NCBI RefSeq assembly: GCF_041058985.1
Contig: NZ_JBEHZE010000001.1
Coordinates: forward strand, 682,001-746,000
Source of the DNA: Hyphococcus lacteus
GTDB taxonomy: Bacteria; Pseudomonadota; Alphaproteobacteria; Caulobacterales; Parvularculaceae
DNA length: 64,000 bases
Direction of reading: 5' to 3'
A program made the position numbers and the translations under genes. The notes beneath the pieces are model-generated. The model ran no database searches, was not told the origin of the DNA, and saw nothing but the letters and a program-made list of their open reading frames with translations. Below, in pieces: positions 33,116-42,771 of the stretch (position 1 is its first letter; each line of letters begins with the position of its first letter).

Positions 33116-35080
33116 CTAATTGCGTTTCATATCAGGGGCCAGCGCTTCTTCTGACAATGATGCTTTTGCCGCGTCCAACGTCATGGTTTTTTGATCCTTA
33201 GACCCGAGACGACGAAGCGAGACTTTTTGTTCTTCGGCCTCGCGCGCGCCCACCACCGCAATCACCGGCACTTTCGCGTGCGAATGTTCGCGGACCTTAT
33301 AGTTGATCTTTTCGCTGCGGATATCGAGATCAACCCGAAGACCGGTTGCTCGCAACTGATCGGCCACTTCACGGGCATAATCATCAGCAGCCGAGGTGAT
33401 CGTAGTCACAACGACCTGAACCGGGGACAACCACAAGGGCAGCCGCCCGGCATAATGCTCAATCAACAAACCGATAAATCGCTCAAACGTGCCAAACACA
33501 GCGCGGTGCAACATAACCGGGCGCTGACGACCACCGCTTTCGTCCACATAACTCGCATCGAGACGTTCAGGCAGTACATAATCAAGCTGGAATGTACCGG
33601 CCTGCCATGTCCGCCCAATCGCGTCGGTCAAATGGAACTCCAGCTTTGGTCCGTAAAATGCGCCTTCCCCTTCGGCAATTTCAAACTCAAGCCCAGCCGC
33701 CGTTAATGCATCGGCGAGCGCTTTTTCTGCGCGGTCCCAAGTTGCGTCATCGCCTGCACGCATTTCAGGGCGTGTCGCAAGTTTATAGGCAATCTCGGTC
33801 ATGCCCATGTCTTTATAAACCCGCGAAAACAATTCGAGGAATCGCTTAGTCTCTTCAGTGATCTGGTCTTCGCGGCAGAAAATATGCGCGTCGTCTTGCG
33901 TCATTTGACGCACACGCATCAATCCATGGAGCGCGCCATGGGCTTCGTTACGATGACAGCAGCCAAACTCGGCCATCCGTATCGGCAGGTCTCGATAGGA
34001 TTTAATCCCCTGCTTAAAAATCTGAACATGCGCCGGACAGTTCATCGGCTTTAGCGCCATCAAGTCGGCTTCGCCGGTCAGCACAGGGCCGTCATCCTCG
34101 GTGGACGGAATTTCATCTGGGACCACAAACATATTTTCGCGGAATTTCCCCCAATGGCCCGAAACTTCCCATAATTTCGAATCCAGCAACTGCGGGGTTT
34201 TCACTTCGTCATAGCCATCGGCATCTAGGCGACGGCGGATATAAGCTTCGAGCTGACGCCAAACGAGATATCCCTTAGCGTGCCAGAATACAGACCCTTG
34301 GGCCTCTTGCTGGAAATGGAAAAGATCCATCTCGCGGCCAAGTTTCCGGTGGTCGCGCTTTTCGGCTTCTTCAAGGCGTGTAAGGTAGGCCTTAAGATCT
34401 TTTTCGTTTGTCCACGCAGTGCCGTAAATTCTTTGCAGCATCGCATTGCGATGATCGCCGCGCCAATAAGCACCGGCAAGCTTCATCAACTTAAACGCTT
34501 TTCCAATATGCTTCGTAGACGGAAGGTGCGGGCCGCGACAAAGGTCATGCCACTCTCCGTGGAAATAGACCTTGATGTCTTCGCCTTCCGGCAAATCGGA
34601 AATGATCTCGGCTTTATAGTGCTCGCCAATTTCCTTGAAGTGCTTGATTGCTTCGTCGCGATCCCAGACCTCTTTGCGGGTCGGGCGATCTTGATCGACA
34701 ATCTCGCTCATTCGCTTTTCAATGGCGGCAAGGTCATCAGATGAAAAGGGTTCATCGCGCGCGAAATCATAAAAGAAGCCGTCGTCGATGTTCGGACCAA
34801 TCGTTACCTGCGTGCCGGGAAACAACTCTTGAACCGCCTGCGCCAAAAGATGCGCGGCGTCGTGACGGATCAACTCAAGCGCATCATCATGATCGCGCGT
34901 AACGATTTCGACTGATGCGTCACTGGTGATCTCACCCAACAAATCGCGCAACTCACCATCGACCTTTACCGCCAAAGATTTTTTGGCGAGGGATTTTGAA
35001 ATATTCTCAGCGATTTCGGCACCCGTTACGGCACCATCAAATTGGCGAACGGAACCGTCGGGTAAAGTAATGGCGACCAT
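33116..35080 (-). CDS. thrS: Threonine--tRNA ligase
   Basis: ThrS charges tRNA-Thr and clears mis-charged serine through its N-terminal editing domain. The 654-residue protein has a TGS domain at 1-60 and the editing motif HDAAHLLAQAVQELFP. The catalytic core carries zinc ligands in MNCPAHV, the RxExG motif 2 region (FGCCHRNEAHGALHG), and LHRAVFGTFERFIG, followed by the anticodon-binding domain. Two ATGs are possible (35086 and 35080); the second gives MVAITLPDGS, the usual N-terminus. Confidence 0.97.
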   Translation of the reverse strand: MVAITLPDGSVRQFDGAVTGAEIAENISKSLAKKSLAVKVDGELRDLLGEITSDASVEIVTRDHDDALELIRHDAAHLLAQAVQELFPGTQVTIGPNIDDGFFYDFARDEPFSSDDLAAIEKRMSEIVDQDRPTRKEVWDRDEAIKHFKEIGEHYKAEIISDLPEGEDIKVYFHGEWHDLCRGPHLPSTKHIGKAFKLMKLAGAYWRGDHRNAMLQRIYGTAWTNEKDLKAYLTRLEEAEKRDHRKLGREMDLFHFQQEAQGSVFWHAKGYLVWRQLEAYIRRRLDADGYDEVKTPQLLDSKLWEVSGHWGKFRENMFVVPDEIPSTEDDGPVLTGEADLMALKPMNCPAHVQIFKQGIKSYRDLPIRMAEFGCCHRNEAHGALHGLMRVRQMTQDDAHIFCREDQITEETKRFLELFSRVYKDMGMTEIAYKLATRPEMRAGDDATWDRAEKALADALTAAGLEFEIAEGEGAFYGPKLEFHLTDAIGRTWQAGTFQLDYVLPERLDASYVDESGGRQRPVMLHRAVFGTFERFIGLLIEHYAGRLPLWLSPVQVVVTTITSAADDYAREVADQLRATGLRVDLDIRSEKINYKVREHSHAKVPVIAVVGAREAEEQKVSLRRLGSKDQKTMTLDAAKASLSEEALAPDMKRN

Positions 35081-35171
35081 GGTCATTTTCTCATTTATTG
35101 CAGGCGCAAAACAGTCCTGTCACTTCCCAAAGTGCGGGCCATTCGTCAAGCGCATGAGCCATGTTTGGTGG

Positions 35172-35555
35172 CTATTCGGTTTGATCGGCGTCATGGCGCG
35201 TGCTTGCGGCACCATTGCGCGGCGTCCACGACCAATCCCCTAACCGCCAAAACCGCCAGCCCGCCGCAGGCGTTTCCGAAGGAACCGGGTCATATCCGCT
35301 GGACCCAAATGGGTGACACCGCAACAACCGCGAGAACGACAGCCAGAAAGCCCGCCCAAGCCGGTGGCGGGCAAACGCCTCACTAGCATATTGCGAGCAA
35401 CTCGGCTCATGTCGGCATCGCGCCCCGAAAAAATAGAGCACCGGCGATAAAGATCGCCGATAGACCCAAATCACGCTTTGAGCGATTTTTGCGGCTATCC
35501 CCCCCGCTGCTCTAGATGGCGGAACATGCTGCTGAGACGATGGCGAAGACGACAT
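35172..35555 (-). CDS. yidD: Membrane protein insertion efficiency factor YidD
   Basis: YidD is a small membrane-associated protein thought to help YidC insert inner-membrane proteins. The core is YRRSLSPVLYFFGARCRHEPSCSQYASEAF followed by LLRCHPFGSSGYDPVP, with the three conserved cysteines. The 127-residue product has a longer C-terminal tail (SETPAAGWRFWRLGDWSW) than the typical 75-90-residue family member. It is normally near rnpA-yidC, but here it precedes thrS. It is divergent from trpA. The start at 35555 gives a Ser-rich N-terminus without a good ribosome site, so the start is uncertain. Confidence 0.92.
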   Translation of the reverse strand: MSSSPSSQQHVPPSRAAGGIAAKIAQSVIWVYRRSLSPVLYFFGARCRHEPSCSQYASEAFARHRLGRAFWLSFSRLLRCHPFGSSGYDPVPSETPAAGWRFWRLGDWSWTPRNGAASTRHDADQTE

Positions 35556-35678
35556 GAGGCCGCGCTTTCTTTTATGGCTTGGCCTGAAAATAGTGACGAA
35601 ATGCCCCGACACTAGGCCAACTGCTTGCAATCTTGCACCAGCACGTTACGCAGTCCGGCACAGTTCAGGTTCATATTC

Positions 35679-36503
35679 ATGTCACGCATCAAAGCCCGTT
35701 TCGATCAACTTCGCGAAGAAAACCGCGCCGCCTTCATCCCGTTCATAATGGCGGGCGACCCCGATAGCGCGACATCACTGGAATTGATCAAGAAACTACC
35801 GTCAGCAGGGGCGGACCTCATTGAGTTGGGTGTGGCCTTTACCGACCCCATGGCCGACGGCCCTGCCGTCTCCGCCGCTGGCCTGCGGGCACTGAATAGT
35901 GGTCAAACCTTGCGCAAAACCATGGAAATGGTTCGGTCATTTCGGAAGGAAGATGATCATACACCGATCATTCTGATGGGCTATTATAATCCGTTTTATT
36001 CTTACGGACCCGAAAAATTCGTCCGCGACGCCAAAGAAGCCGGTGTTGATGGATTGATTATTGTCGATTTACCCCCCGAAGAAGATACCGAGCTTTGCCT
36101 GCCAGCGCGGGCAGCAGGGCTCGATTTCATCCGTCTGGCGACCCCCACGACCGACGCAGAGCGTCTACCCTCTGTGGTGAAAAATACTTCCGGTTTCGTC
36201 TATTACGTCTCTGTGGCTGGGATCACCGGCAAGGCCGCCGGCGAAAAAGCAATCGTCGAGAACGCTTTGAACCGAATTCGGGCCGCATCGGGCCTACCAG
36301 CAGCGGTTGGTTTCGGCATCAAAACGGCTGAAAAAGCTAGAGAATTTGCTACATTTGCTGACGCTGTTGTGGTTGGGTCCGCATTAGTCGATGAATTTGC
36401 GAATGCCCTTGAAGCCCGCCCCGGTGAGGCCGATAATGCTATTAACGCAGTTTTGAGGCTAGCGGCGGATATTTCGGGGGCGATCCACGCCGCGCGGAAA
36501 TAG
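35679..36503 (+). CDS. trpA: Tryptophan synthase alpha chain
   Basis: TrpA cleaves indole-3-glycerol phosphate to indole, which is passed to TrpB. The 274-residue TIM barrel has the catalytic Glu and Asp in LIELGVAFTDPMADGPAV and the phosphate-binding GFGIKTAEKA and VVGSALV segments. The start at 35679 (MSRIKARF) is the standard N-terminus. The order trpA-accD-folC is common in alphaproteobacteria, but trpB and trpF, usually just upstream, are absent here; yidD-thrS occupies the other side. Confidence 0.96.
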   Translation: MSRIKARFDQLREENRAAFIPFIMAGDPDSATSLELIKKLPSAGADLIELGVAFTDPMADGPAVSAAGLRALNSGQTLRKTMEMVRSFRKEDDHTPIILMGYYNPFYSYGPEKFVRDAKEAGVDGLIIVDLPPEEDTELCLPARAAGLDFIRLATPTTDAERLPSVVKNTSGFVYYVSVAGITGKAAGEKAIVENALNRIRAASGLPAAVGFGIKTAEKAREFATFADAVVVGSALVDEFANALEARPGEADNAINAVLRLAADISGAIHAARK

Positions 36504-36551
36504 TGGCAAAACTCGCATTTGGAAAAGTAACGTAAGAAAGCGCTGTCGTTT

Positions 36552-37541
36552 ATGAGCTGGCTGTCAAATATTCCTCCGGGCATTAAAAACATCTTTAACC
36601 GCAAAGAAGATGGCTCCGACGCGTTGTGGACGAAATGCAACGGCTGCGGCGAGATGGTATTCCAGCGTGATCTCGACGCCGCCAACCAAGTCTGCCCATC
36701 TTGTGACCACCATTTCGCAATCGGCCCGACCGAACGCATGGCCATGGTTTTTGATGACAGCAAATTCGAAGATATCGAATTACCCGACCCGGTTACCGAC
36801 CCACTAAAATTTCGCGACGAAAAAAAATATATTGATCGACTAAAAGAAAATCGGCGCAAAACCGGCCAACAAGATGCTATCCGCGCGGCCTTTGGTAAAA
36901 TCGACGGTGCCAGCGCGGTTGTTGCTGTTCAGAACTTTAAGTTCATGGGTGGATCAATGGGGATGGCATTGGGCGAAGCGATGCTCAAAGCCGCAGAAAC
37001 CGCCGTTGAAAAACGTGCACCCTTAATTGTTTTTGCTGCGTCTGGCGGTGCCCGCATGCAAGAGGGCATCCTTTCGTTAATGCAAATGCCGCGCACCACC
37101 ATCGCCGTGCAAATGGTGAAAGAGGCCGGACTACCCTATATTGTTGTACTGACGAACCCCACGACCGGCGGCGTGACGGCATCATACGCAATGCTCGGCG
37201 ATATCAACCTGGCTGAACCGGGGGCTCTTATTTGCTTTGCGGGCCCACGTGTTATCGAACAAACCATTCGCGAAAAATTGCCGGAAGGCTTTCAGCGTGC
37301 TGAATTTCTCGAAGAGAAAGGCATGGTTGATATGGTTGTCCGCCGTTCGGATATCAAATCAACCCTCGCGCGCTTGATTCGGGTGCTGTTGAAGGACCGT
37401 CAAAATACCGGCGCTTCGCAAAGCAAACCAACCAATGTGGTTGCAACCATACCAGCAGAAAAACCCGCGACGGGCACGGCAAAAACAAAAAAACCAGCAT
37501 CACCAAAAACGCCACAAAAGCTGGATAAAGCCGCAGAATAA
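36552..37541 (+). CDS. accD: Acetyl-CoA carboxylase carboxyltransferase subunit beta
   Basis: AccD is the beta half of the carboxyltransferase that makes malonyl-CoA for fatty acid synthesis. The N-terminal zinc ribbon is LWTKCNGCGEMVFQ...VCPSCDHHF, and the crotonase-like core has FKFMGGSMGMALGEAM and the oxyanion-type FAASGGARMQEG. The last 40 residues are a Lys/Pro/Thr/Ala-rich tail (VATIPAEKPATGTAKTKKPA), longer than in E. coli. It is 48 bases after trpA and 33 before folC, and probably in one operon. Confidence 0.96.
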   Translation: MSWLSNIPPGIKNIFNRKEDGSDALWTKCNGCGEMVFQRDLDAANQVCPSCDHHFAIGPTERMAMVFDDSKFEDIELPDPVTDPLKFRDEKKYIDRLKENRRKTGQQDAIRAAFGKIDGASAVVAVQNFKFMGGSMGMALGEAMLKAAETAVEKRAPLIVFAASGGARMQEGILSLMQMPRTTIAVQMVKEAGLPYIVVLTNPTTGGVTASYAMLGDINLAEPGALICFAGPRVIEQTIREKLPEGFQRAEFLEEKGMVDMVVRRSDIKSTLARLIRVLLKDRQNTGASQSKPTNVVATIPAEKPATGTAKTKKPASPKTPQKLDKAAE

Positions 37542-37574
37542 TATTATGCGCGGTCGAATAAAGGACCCTGTCTG

Positions 37575-38876
37575 TTGAGCAAGGTTGAAGCTACGCTCGC
37601 GAAAATCGCGAGCAGACGCCCCGTTATAATTGATCTTTCGCTTGACCGGGTCCACGCGGCCTTGACGCGATTGGGAGAACCACAGAAAAAATTGCCGCCT
37701 GTTTTTCACGTGGCTGGCACAAACGGAAAGGGCTCAACAGTCGCGTTTTTACGCGCGATGCTTGAAGCATCGGGAAAATCCGTACACGTTTATACCTCCC
37801 CTCATCTCGTAAGGTTTAACGAGCGCATTGTTGTTGGCGGCAACCAAATCAGCGACGACGCACTCATCGACGCGCTTGAACGAACCGACCAGGCCATGGG
37901 ATCGGACCTACTCACCTATTTTGAAACCACAACCTGCGCAGCGCTGTTAGCCTTTTCCGAATCTCCGGCTGACTTTGCGATTATCGAGGTCGGCCTAGGC
38001 GGACGGTTAGACGCAACAAATGTTCTTGAGACGCCACTCGCCGCCGTTGTCACCCCTGTTGACCTAGATCACCAGTCATTTCTCGGGAACACTATTGATG
38101 AAGTTGCAGCGGAGAAGGCCGGGATATTTCGGCGCAGAGCGCCTGCGGTCATCGCCAAGCAATCGCCCGAGGCAATGGCAGTACTTCAACATCATGCACA
38201 AAAAACTGGCGCGACTATCCATGCATTTGGCGAGCAATGGAATGTACATTCTGAGCACGGACGACTGATCTATCAAGACGACCATGGTCTTTGTGATCTT
38301 GATCTGCCGCGTCTGCCCGGCGGCCACCAAATCGAGAATGCAGGCACCGCCATTGCCGCATTGCGCGCCGCAGGGATTACGCTCGACGAAGCCGCCATTT
38401 CAAAGGGTTTGAACAACGCTCATTGGCCGGCGCGGATGCAGCGCCTAACCCGTGGACCGTTGATTGAGCAGGCCCGAGCCGCCCTCGGTGTCGAGCCAGA
38501 AATCTGGCTCGATGGTGGTCACAACCCTCATGCTGGCCGCGCTATTTCCGCCGTCATGGCCGATTTCGAGGCCCGAAACCCGCGCCCATTGGTAATGATT
38601 TCCGGCATGCAAGCCAACAAAGATGCCGTTGGATATTTTGCGCCCTTCGCCGGATTAGCTCAGGCCGTTTATTGCGTCGCTGCGGAGCATGATGGTGTGA
38701 TGGGGCCGACGGAAGTCACAGCAGCTGCGCGCGAAGCCGGGCTCAATGCCACGAGCAGCGCATCAATCACCGACGCCATTCATGCCGCTTGTGCTCAAAA
38801 AGAAAACGAGCCGCCAAGAATTCTCATCAGCGGCTCGCTTTATTTGGCGGGTGAAATTTTGCGCGAAAACGCTTAG
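37575..38876 (+). CDS. folC: Bifunctional folylpolyglutamate synthase / dihydrofolate synthase
   Basis: FolC adds glutamate to dihydropteroate and folates. The 433-residue Mur-ligase-family protein has the P-loop HVAGTNGKGSTVAF, the metal-binding IIEVGLGGRLDATNV, and WLDGGHNPHAGRAI in the C-terminal domain. The start is TTG at 37575, with AAGGA nine bases before it. It ends the trpA-accD-folC unit and overlaps the convergent trxA stop by four bases. Confidence 0.95.
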   Translation: MSKVEATLAKIASRRPVIIDLSLDRVHAALTRLGEPQKKLPPVFHVAGTNGKGSTVAFLRAMLEASGKSVHVYTSPHLVRFNERIVVGGNQISDDALIDALERTDQAMGSDLLTYFETTTCAALLAFSESPADFAIIEVGLGGRLDATNVLETPLAAVVTPVDLDHQSFLGNTIDEVAAEKAGIFRRRAPAVIAKQSPEAMAVLQHHAQKTGATIHAFGEQWNVHSEHGRLIYQDDHGLCDLDLPRLPGGHQIENAGTAIAALRAAGITLDEAAISKGLNNAHWPARMQRLTRGPLIEQARAALGVEPEIWLDGGHNPHAGRAISAVMADFEARNPRPLVMISGMQANKDAVGYFAPFAGLAQAVYCVAAEHDGVMGPTEVTAAAREAGLNATSSASITDAIHAACAQKENEPPRILISGSLYLAGEILRENA

Positions 38877-39208
38877 GCCGCTGCCTCTTTCAACACTTCG
38901 TCGATCCACGCGGCAATCTGGCTTTTTGGTGCCGCGCCAACGCGAGTTGCAATATGCTCGCCACCAGAGAAAATCATTAATGTAGGAATTCCGCGCACGC
39001 CGTATTTTCCGGGTGTTTCCGGGTTTTCATCAATATTCACTTTCGCGATATTGAGCTTGCCTTCATATTCAGATGAAATCTCTTCAAGCGCTGGTGCAAT
39101 CTGCTTGCATGGTCCACACCATTCCGCCCAGAAATCAATGAGAACGGTTTCACCCGATGTTAGCACGTCATCGGAAAAGCTGGTGTCGGTTACATTTTTA
39201 ATGGCCAT
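38873..39208 (-). CDS. trxA: Thioredoxin
   Basis: The 111-residue cytoplasmic disulphide reductase has the active site WCGPC at residues 30-34 within LIDFWAEWCGPCKQIAP and the cis-proline segment RGIPTLMIF. It follows addA by 80 bases on the same strand, a placement often seen in alphaproteobacteria, and may be partly co-transcribed with addAB or use its own promoter in the gap. Confidence 0.96.
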   Translation of the reverse strand: MAIKNVTDTSFSDDVLTSGETVLIDFWAEWCGPCKQIAPALEEISSEYEGKLNIAKVNIDENPETPGKYGVRGIPTLMIFSGGEHIATRVGAAPKSQIAAWIDEVLKEAAA

Positions 39209-39288
39209 GGCTGAACTACTCCTGAAAGCGCCGTTTGATCCTGTATTTCATATTCGTATTGCGCAAGATAGAGGCTGTTGGCGGGGTT

Positions 39289-42200
39289 TCAACCCATTGT
39301 CACAATACGCGCGAAGGCGTGATCGAGCATTTCGCCCGGAAGCTCCATCAATCGGGCGTCATAGGTCCACAGTAACGCACAGACGATCTCATGCTTGGGA
39401 TAGATTTCCTGTAGCAGTGCCCGATAGGCCGCCATTTGCGCAACATAAGTTGGATCAACTTTACTGGCCTCAAGCGGGGGTGGACGGTTGGTTTTATAGT
39501 CCACAACCAACACTTGCTTTTCCGTCACAACCAATCGGTCGATCTGGCCGCTGATCCGCACATTCTTTGGCGCACTTGCTGGGCGACCGATGATCGGCAC
39601 CTCCGCACGGGATCCCGGCGCAAAAACCGCCGCAAACTTCTGATCGGTCAGAACGGTCAATATCTCATTGCGCCATTTTGCTCGTTCGTCCTCGTCAATA
39701 TTTCCCGCGAGCCGCAAAAGTAACTTCTCTGCCGCACTCGCTCGATCACCAGCGGGAACATCAGGCAACAATTCGAGCAATCGGTGTAAAATCCGTCCAC
39801 GGAAATATCTATCACCGTCAGTTGATGGCCCAACCGGGGAATATGCGGCGGTCGTCGGCTCCGTATCCTCCTCGCCCAATAGTTTCGACGGGGCAAGGCG
39901 TGCACCCCTCGTCTCTATTGGTGCGGTTTCGAATAGCCACGACGGAATGGTGAATGCATCAACATCTCTAACATCAGAATGGGTTTGTTTGACATCAGCG
40001 GTCTGCGGACATGAAATCCGCATCACAGGCTCTGGTCTATTCGCCCATAATGGTTCATCACTTAGCTTTACTTCCGTGCCCATTCGATCAAAGGCATCAC
40101 ATGAAAGTGCGTGCCAAGATTTTACACCTGTTTCTTTGCTGTTGGGGTCTTTGTTATTACCTTGCTCAATGCCGCAAATATAGAGCCGATCTCGGGCACG
40201 TGTGGCGGCCACATAAAACAAACGGCGATATTCCTCATAATCTAATTGCAATTTCTGTTCGCGCGCTTGCTCGCTCAGCGATACATCGTCAGCCTTTGGA
40301 CCAGTCAACAATTTAAACCCTTCGGGCAGGGCTACGTCTTGAGGTGGCGCTACCAACGGACCAACATTTTTGCTTTGCACCTCTCGGTGCGCGTCGAGTA
40401 AAAATACAATATCAGCCTCTAAACCCTTGGCACCGTGAACCGTCATGACACGGACTGAGTTGTTCTCGCGCTCCATTTCGCGTTTAATATCACCCGCAGC
40501 ATTTTCGAACCAAGCGACGAACGCCCGCAGAGAACGCGGCTTCCCGTTTTCGAAATCAATCGCTTGACGCAATATCTCATCCATCGCATCGCTCGATGCT
40601 TCGCCCAATCGTTCATAAAACCGCAAACGACCAGAGGTCTCACCGGTTTCAAGCACATGACTGAAGAATGCGAACGGCCCCTGTTGGCGCGCTATATCGC
40701 GAGCCGCAGAAATTTCTCCATAGGCGCGGCTCCAATGCGCATACTCATCCTTGCGCCGCCGCAATTCCGCCCAAAGGCTTTGATCGCGATCAAAAGCAAG
40801 CGGGAATAAATCCTTATCGTCATCAAAACCGAAAAGCGGGCTTTTCAGAATTTCAGCCAGCGATAAATCATCCGACTGATTAAGTGCGAACCGCGCATAG
40901 GAAAGCAGATCCTCTATTGCGGGATCTTCCATCAACACCAGACGATCCGGCCCCGCAACAGGGACCCCATGAGCCGAAAGACGCTGGATAACCTCGCGGA
41001 AAAGCGGGCTGCGGCTCTGGACCAAAATCATGATGTCACCCGGACGAATGGGCTGTCCGTTCGATTCCAAAACCTCACCGCGATCAAGCCAATCTTTGAT
41101 GGTCAGCGCAATTCGGTCACATAGAACCCGCACAGGATGTTCACCCGCCGGCGCATCGACCGGCGCATCCCATGCCTCGACTTTTTCGGTCTCAGGGCGT
41201 GGTGCCAGCGGCCATAGCTCAACCAAACCGGCCACCCCTTCGCGGCAAACGCCGTGGGTCGGGATCGGGTATTCGCCCAAGCCTTCGGCAGCCGCGCGCT
41301 CGGAAAATACTTCATCCACAAAAGAGAGTACGGGTGCCGTTGTTCGAAACGACATTTTCAGTTGCAGGTTTTTATAATCAGTCACCGCCGTAAGGCGTTG
41401 CCCCAAATCTAATTCTTTGGCTTTGAATAAGCCAACATCGGCACCCTGAAACGAATAGATCGATTGTTTCATATCACCAACAGCAAAAAAACTACGTTGG
41501 TCCTGCCGCGCGCCCGCGCCGCTAAAATATTCTTCAAACAGGCTTTCAACCACAGCCCATTGGCTTGGGCTGGTGTCTTGCGCTTCGTCGATTAAAATAT
41601 GATCGACGCCATAATCGAGCTTATACATGATCCATGCCGAATTCACCCGGCTGAATAATTGTCGTGCGCGGACAATCAAATCATCAAAATCCAATGCTGC
41701 ACGACTAATTTTTGCCTCAGCATAAAGGTCATTTAACGCCGTACATAGCCGCAAGTGCGCAGCAGTATCATGAAAAAGCGCCAGCGTTTTTATTTGTGTA
41801 AGTGTTGCTTCAAAATCCGCGGCAAGTTTATCGAGGAATGGCCCCACCCACGGATCAACCTTGTTTGTCGCCGCCGTTGCAATCTTTTTGCGCATCCCTT
41901 TGCGGTCTGCGGTCATCAAGAACCCCGTCAGAATCTCCCATTGTTCACTCGGATCGGTTGCAATGAAATAAGGAGCCAATCGCTTGGCCGCTTCTTGTGG
42001 TTGTTTGCCATCCGCGGCCAAACCGTCATGGGCACACTTTAAATCATCGTCTGATAGAAAGCCGATAAACTGGGCTTTTATGCTATCTTCGTTAAGCGTT
42101 GGGTCGATCAATAATTGCCGCGCCAGAGCCGCAAGTGTCTGTTCTAAGCTCTCATCTTCAAAAGTTACGCGCCGCCCAAATAGCAACAAATCACGAAGGG

Positions 42201-42771
42201 TTTGCTCCGCCCGAGACGCAGAAAGTCGTTTAAACGCCGCCGCAATTTCGGGATCTTTCTTCGCGCCAACTGCCAGTTGGTCTAGCGCACGATTTCGAAT
42301 TGCTAATGCTTGCGCGTCTTCAATCACCGTAAACCCTGGTGGCGCTCCGGCCTCAATCGGAAAACGACGCAACACGCTTTCGCAAAAAGAGTGAATCGTC
42401 TGAATTTTCAAACCACCGGGGGTTTCAAGCGCCTTGGCAAAGAGCCGCCGCGCGCCCGCTAGGTCCGCTGCTGATTTTGAGGTTTCGTCCTCGCCTTCAA
42501 GTTCGGACAGCGCTTTGACCAAATCCGCATCGCTTGCAAGCGCCCACTCTCCGAGTACGGAGAATAGACGTTCCGCCATCTCTGCGGCCGCCGCTTTCGT
42601 AAAAGTAATGCACAAGATTTTTTTCGGATCGGCACCGGACAGCAATAACCGGGCAACACGATTGGTCAACACCCGTGTTTTACCAGACCCAGCGTTTGCC
42701 ATCACAAAAACTGAGCTTTTCGGATCAGCGGCAAGCCGCTGGTTATTGGTTGTTTCCTCTAGCGGCGTCAT
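39289..42771 (-). CDS. addA: Double-strand break repair helicase-nuclease AddA
   Basis: AddA, with AddB, resects DNA double-strand ends for RecA; it replaces RecBCD in alphaproteobacteria. The 1160-residue UvrD-type protein has Walker A ANAGSGKT, the helicase motif IDEAQDTSPSQW, QSIYSFQGAD, and VMTVHGAKGLEAD. The C-terminal RecB-like nuclease domain shows LVVDYKTNRPP. Its ATG overlaps the addB stop by four bases (ATGA). Confidence 0.96.
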   Translation of the reverse strand: MTPLEETTNNQRLAADPKSSVFVMANAGSGKTRVLTNRVARLLLSGADPKKILCITFTKAAAAEMAERLFSVLGEWALASDADLVKALSELEGEDETSKSAADLAGARRLFAKALETPGGLKIQTIHSFCESVLRRFPIEAGAPPGFTVIEDAQALAIRNRALDQLAVGAKKDPEIAAAFKRLSASRAEQTLRDLLLFGRRVTFEDESLEQTLAALARQLLIDPTLNEDSIKAQFIGFLSDDDLKCAHDGLAADGKQPQEAAKRLAPYFIATDPSEQWEILTGFLMTADRKGMRKKIATAATNKVDPWVGPFLDKLAADFEATLTQIKTLALFHDTAAHLRLCTALNDLYAEAKISRAALDFDDLIVRARQLFSRVNSAWIMYKLDYGVDHILIDEAQDTSPSQWAVVESLFEEYFSGAGARQDQRSFFAVGDMKQSIYSFQGADVGLFKAKELDLGQRLTAVTDYKNLQLKMSFRTTAPVLSFVDEVFSERAAAEGLGEYPIPTHGVCREGVAGLVELWPLAPRPETEKVEAWDAPVDAPAGEHPVRVLCDRIALTIKDWLDRGEVLESNGQPIRPGDIMILVQSRSPLFREVIQRLSAHGVPVAGPDRLVLMEDPAIEDLLSYARFALNQSDDLSLAEILKSPLFGFDDDKDLFPLAFDRDQSLWAELRRRKDEYAHWSRAYGEISAARDIARQQGPFAFFSHVLETGETSGRLRFYERLGEASSDAMDEILRQAIDFENGKPRSLRAFVAWFENAAGDIKREMERENNSVRVMTVHGAKGLEADIVFLLDAHREVQSKNVGPLVAPPQDVALPEGFKLLTGPKADDVSLSEQAREQKLQLDYEEYRRLFYVAATRARDRLYICGIEQGNNKDPNSKETGVKSWHALSCDAFDRMGTEVKLSDEPLWANRPEPVMRISCPQTADVKQTHSDVRDVDAFTIPSWLFETAPIETRGARLAPSKLLGEEDTEPTTAAYSPVGPSTDGDRYFRGRILHRLLELLPDVPAGDRASAAEKLLLRLAGNIDEDERAKWRNEILTVLTDQKFAAVFAPGSRAEVPIIGRPASAPKNVRISGQIDRLVVTEKQVLVVDYKTNRPPPLEASKVDPTYVAQMAAYRALLQEIYPKHEIVCALLWTYDARLMELPGEMLDHAFARIVTMG

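Noticed and set aside
39436..40316. Several plus-strand frames over addA.
   Set aside because: All lie opposite the well-supported AddA coding sequence and show no domain features.
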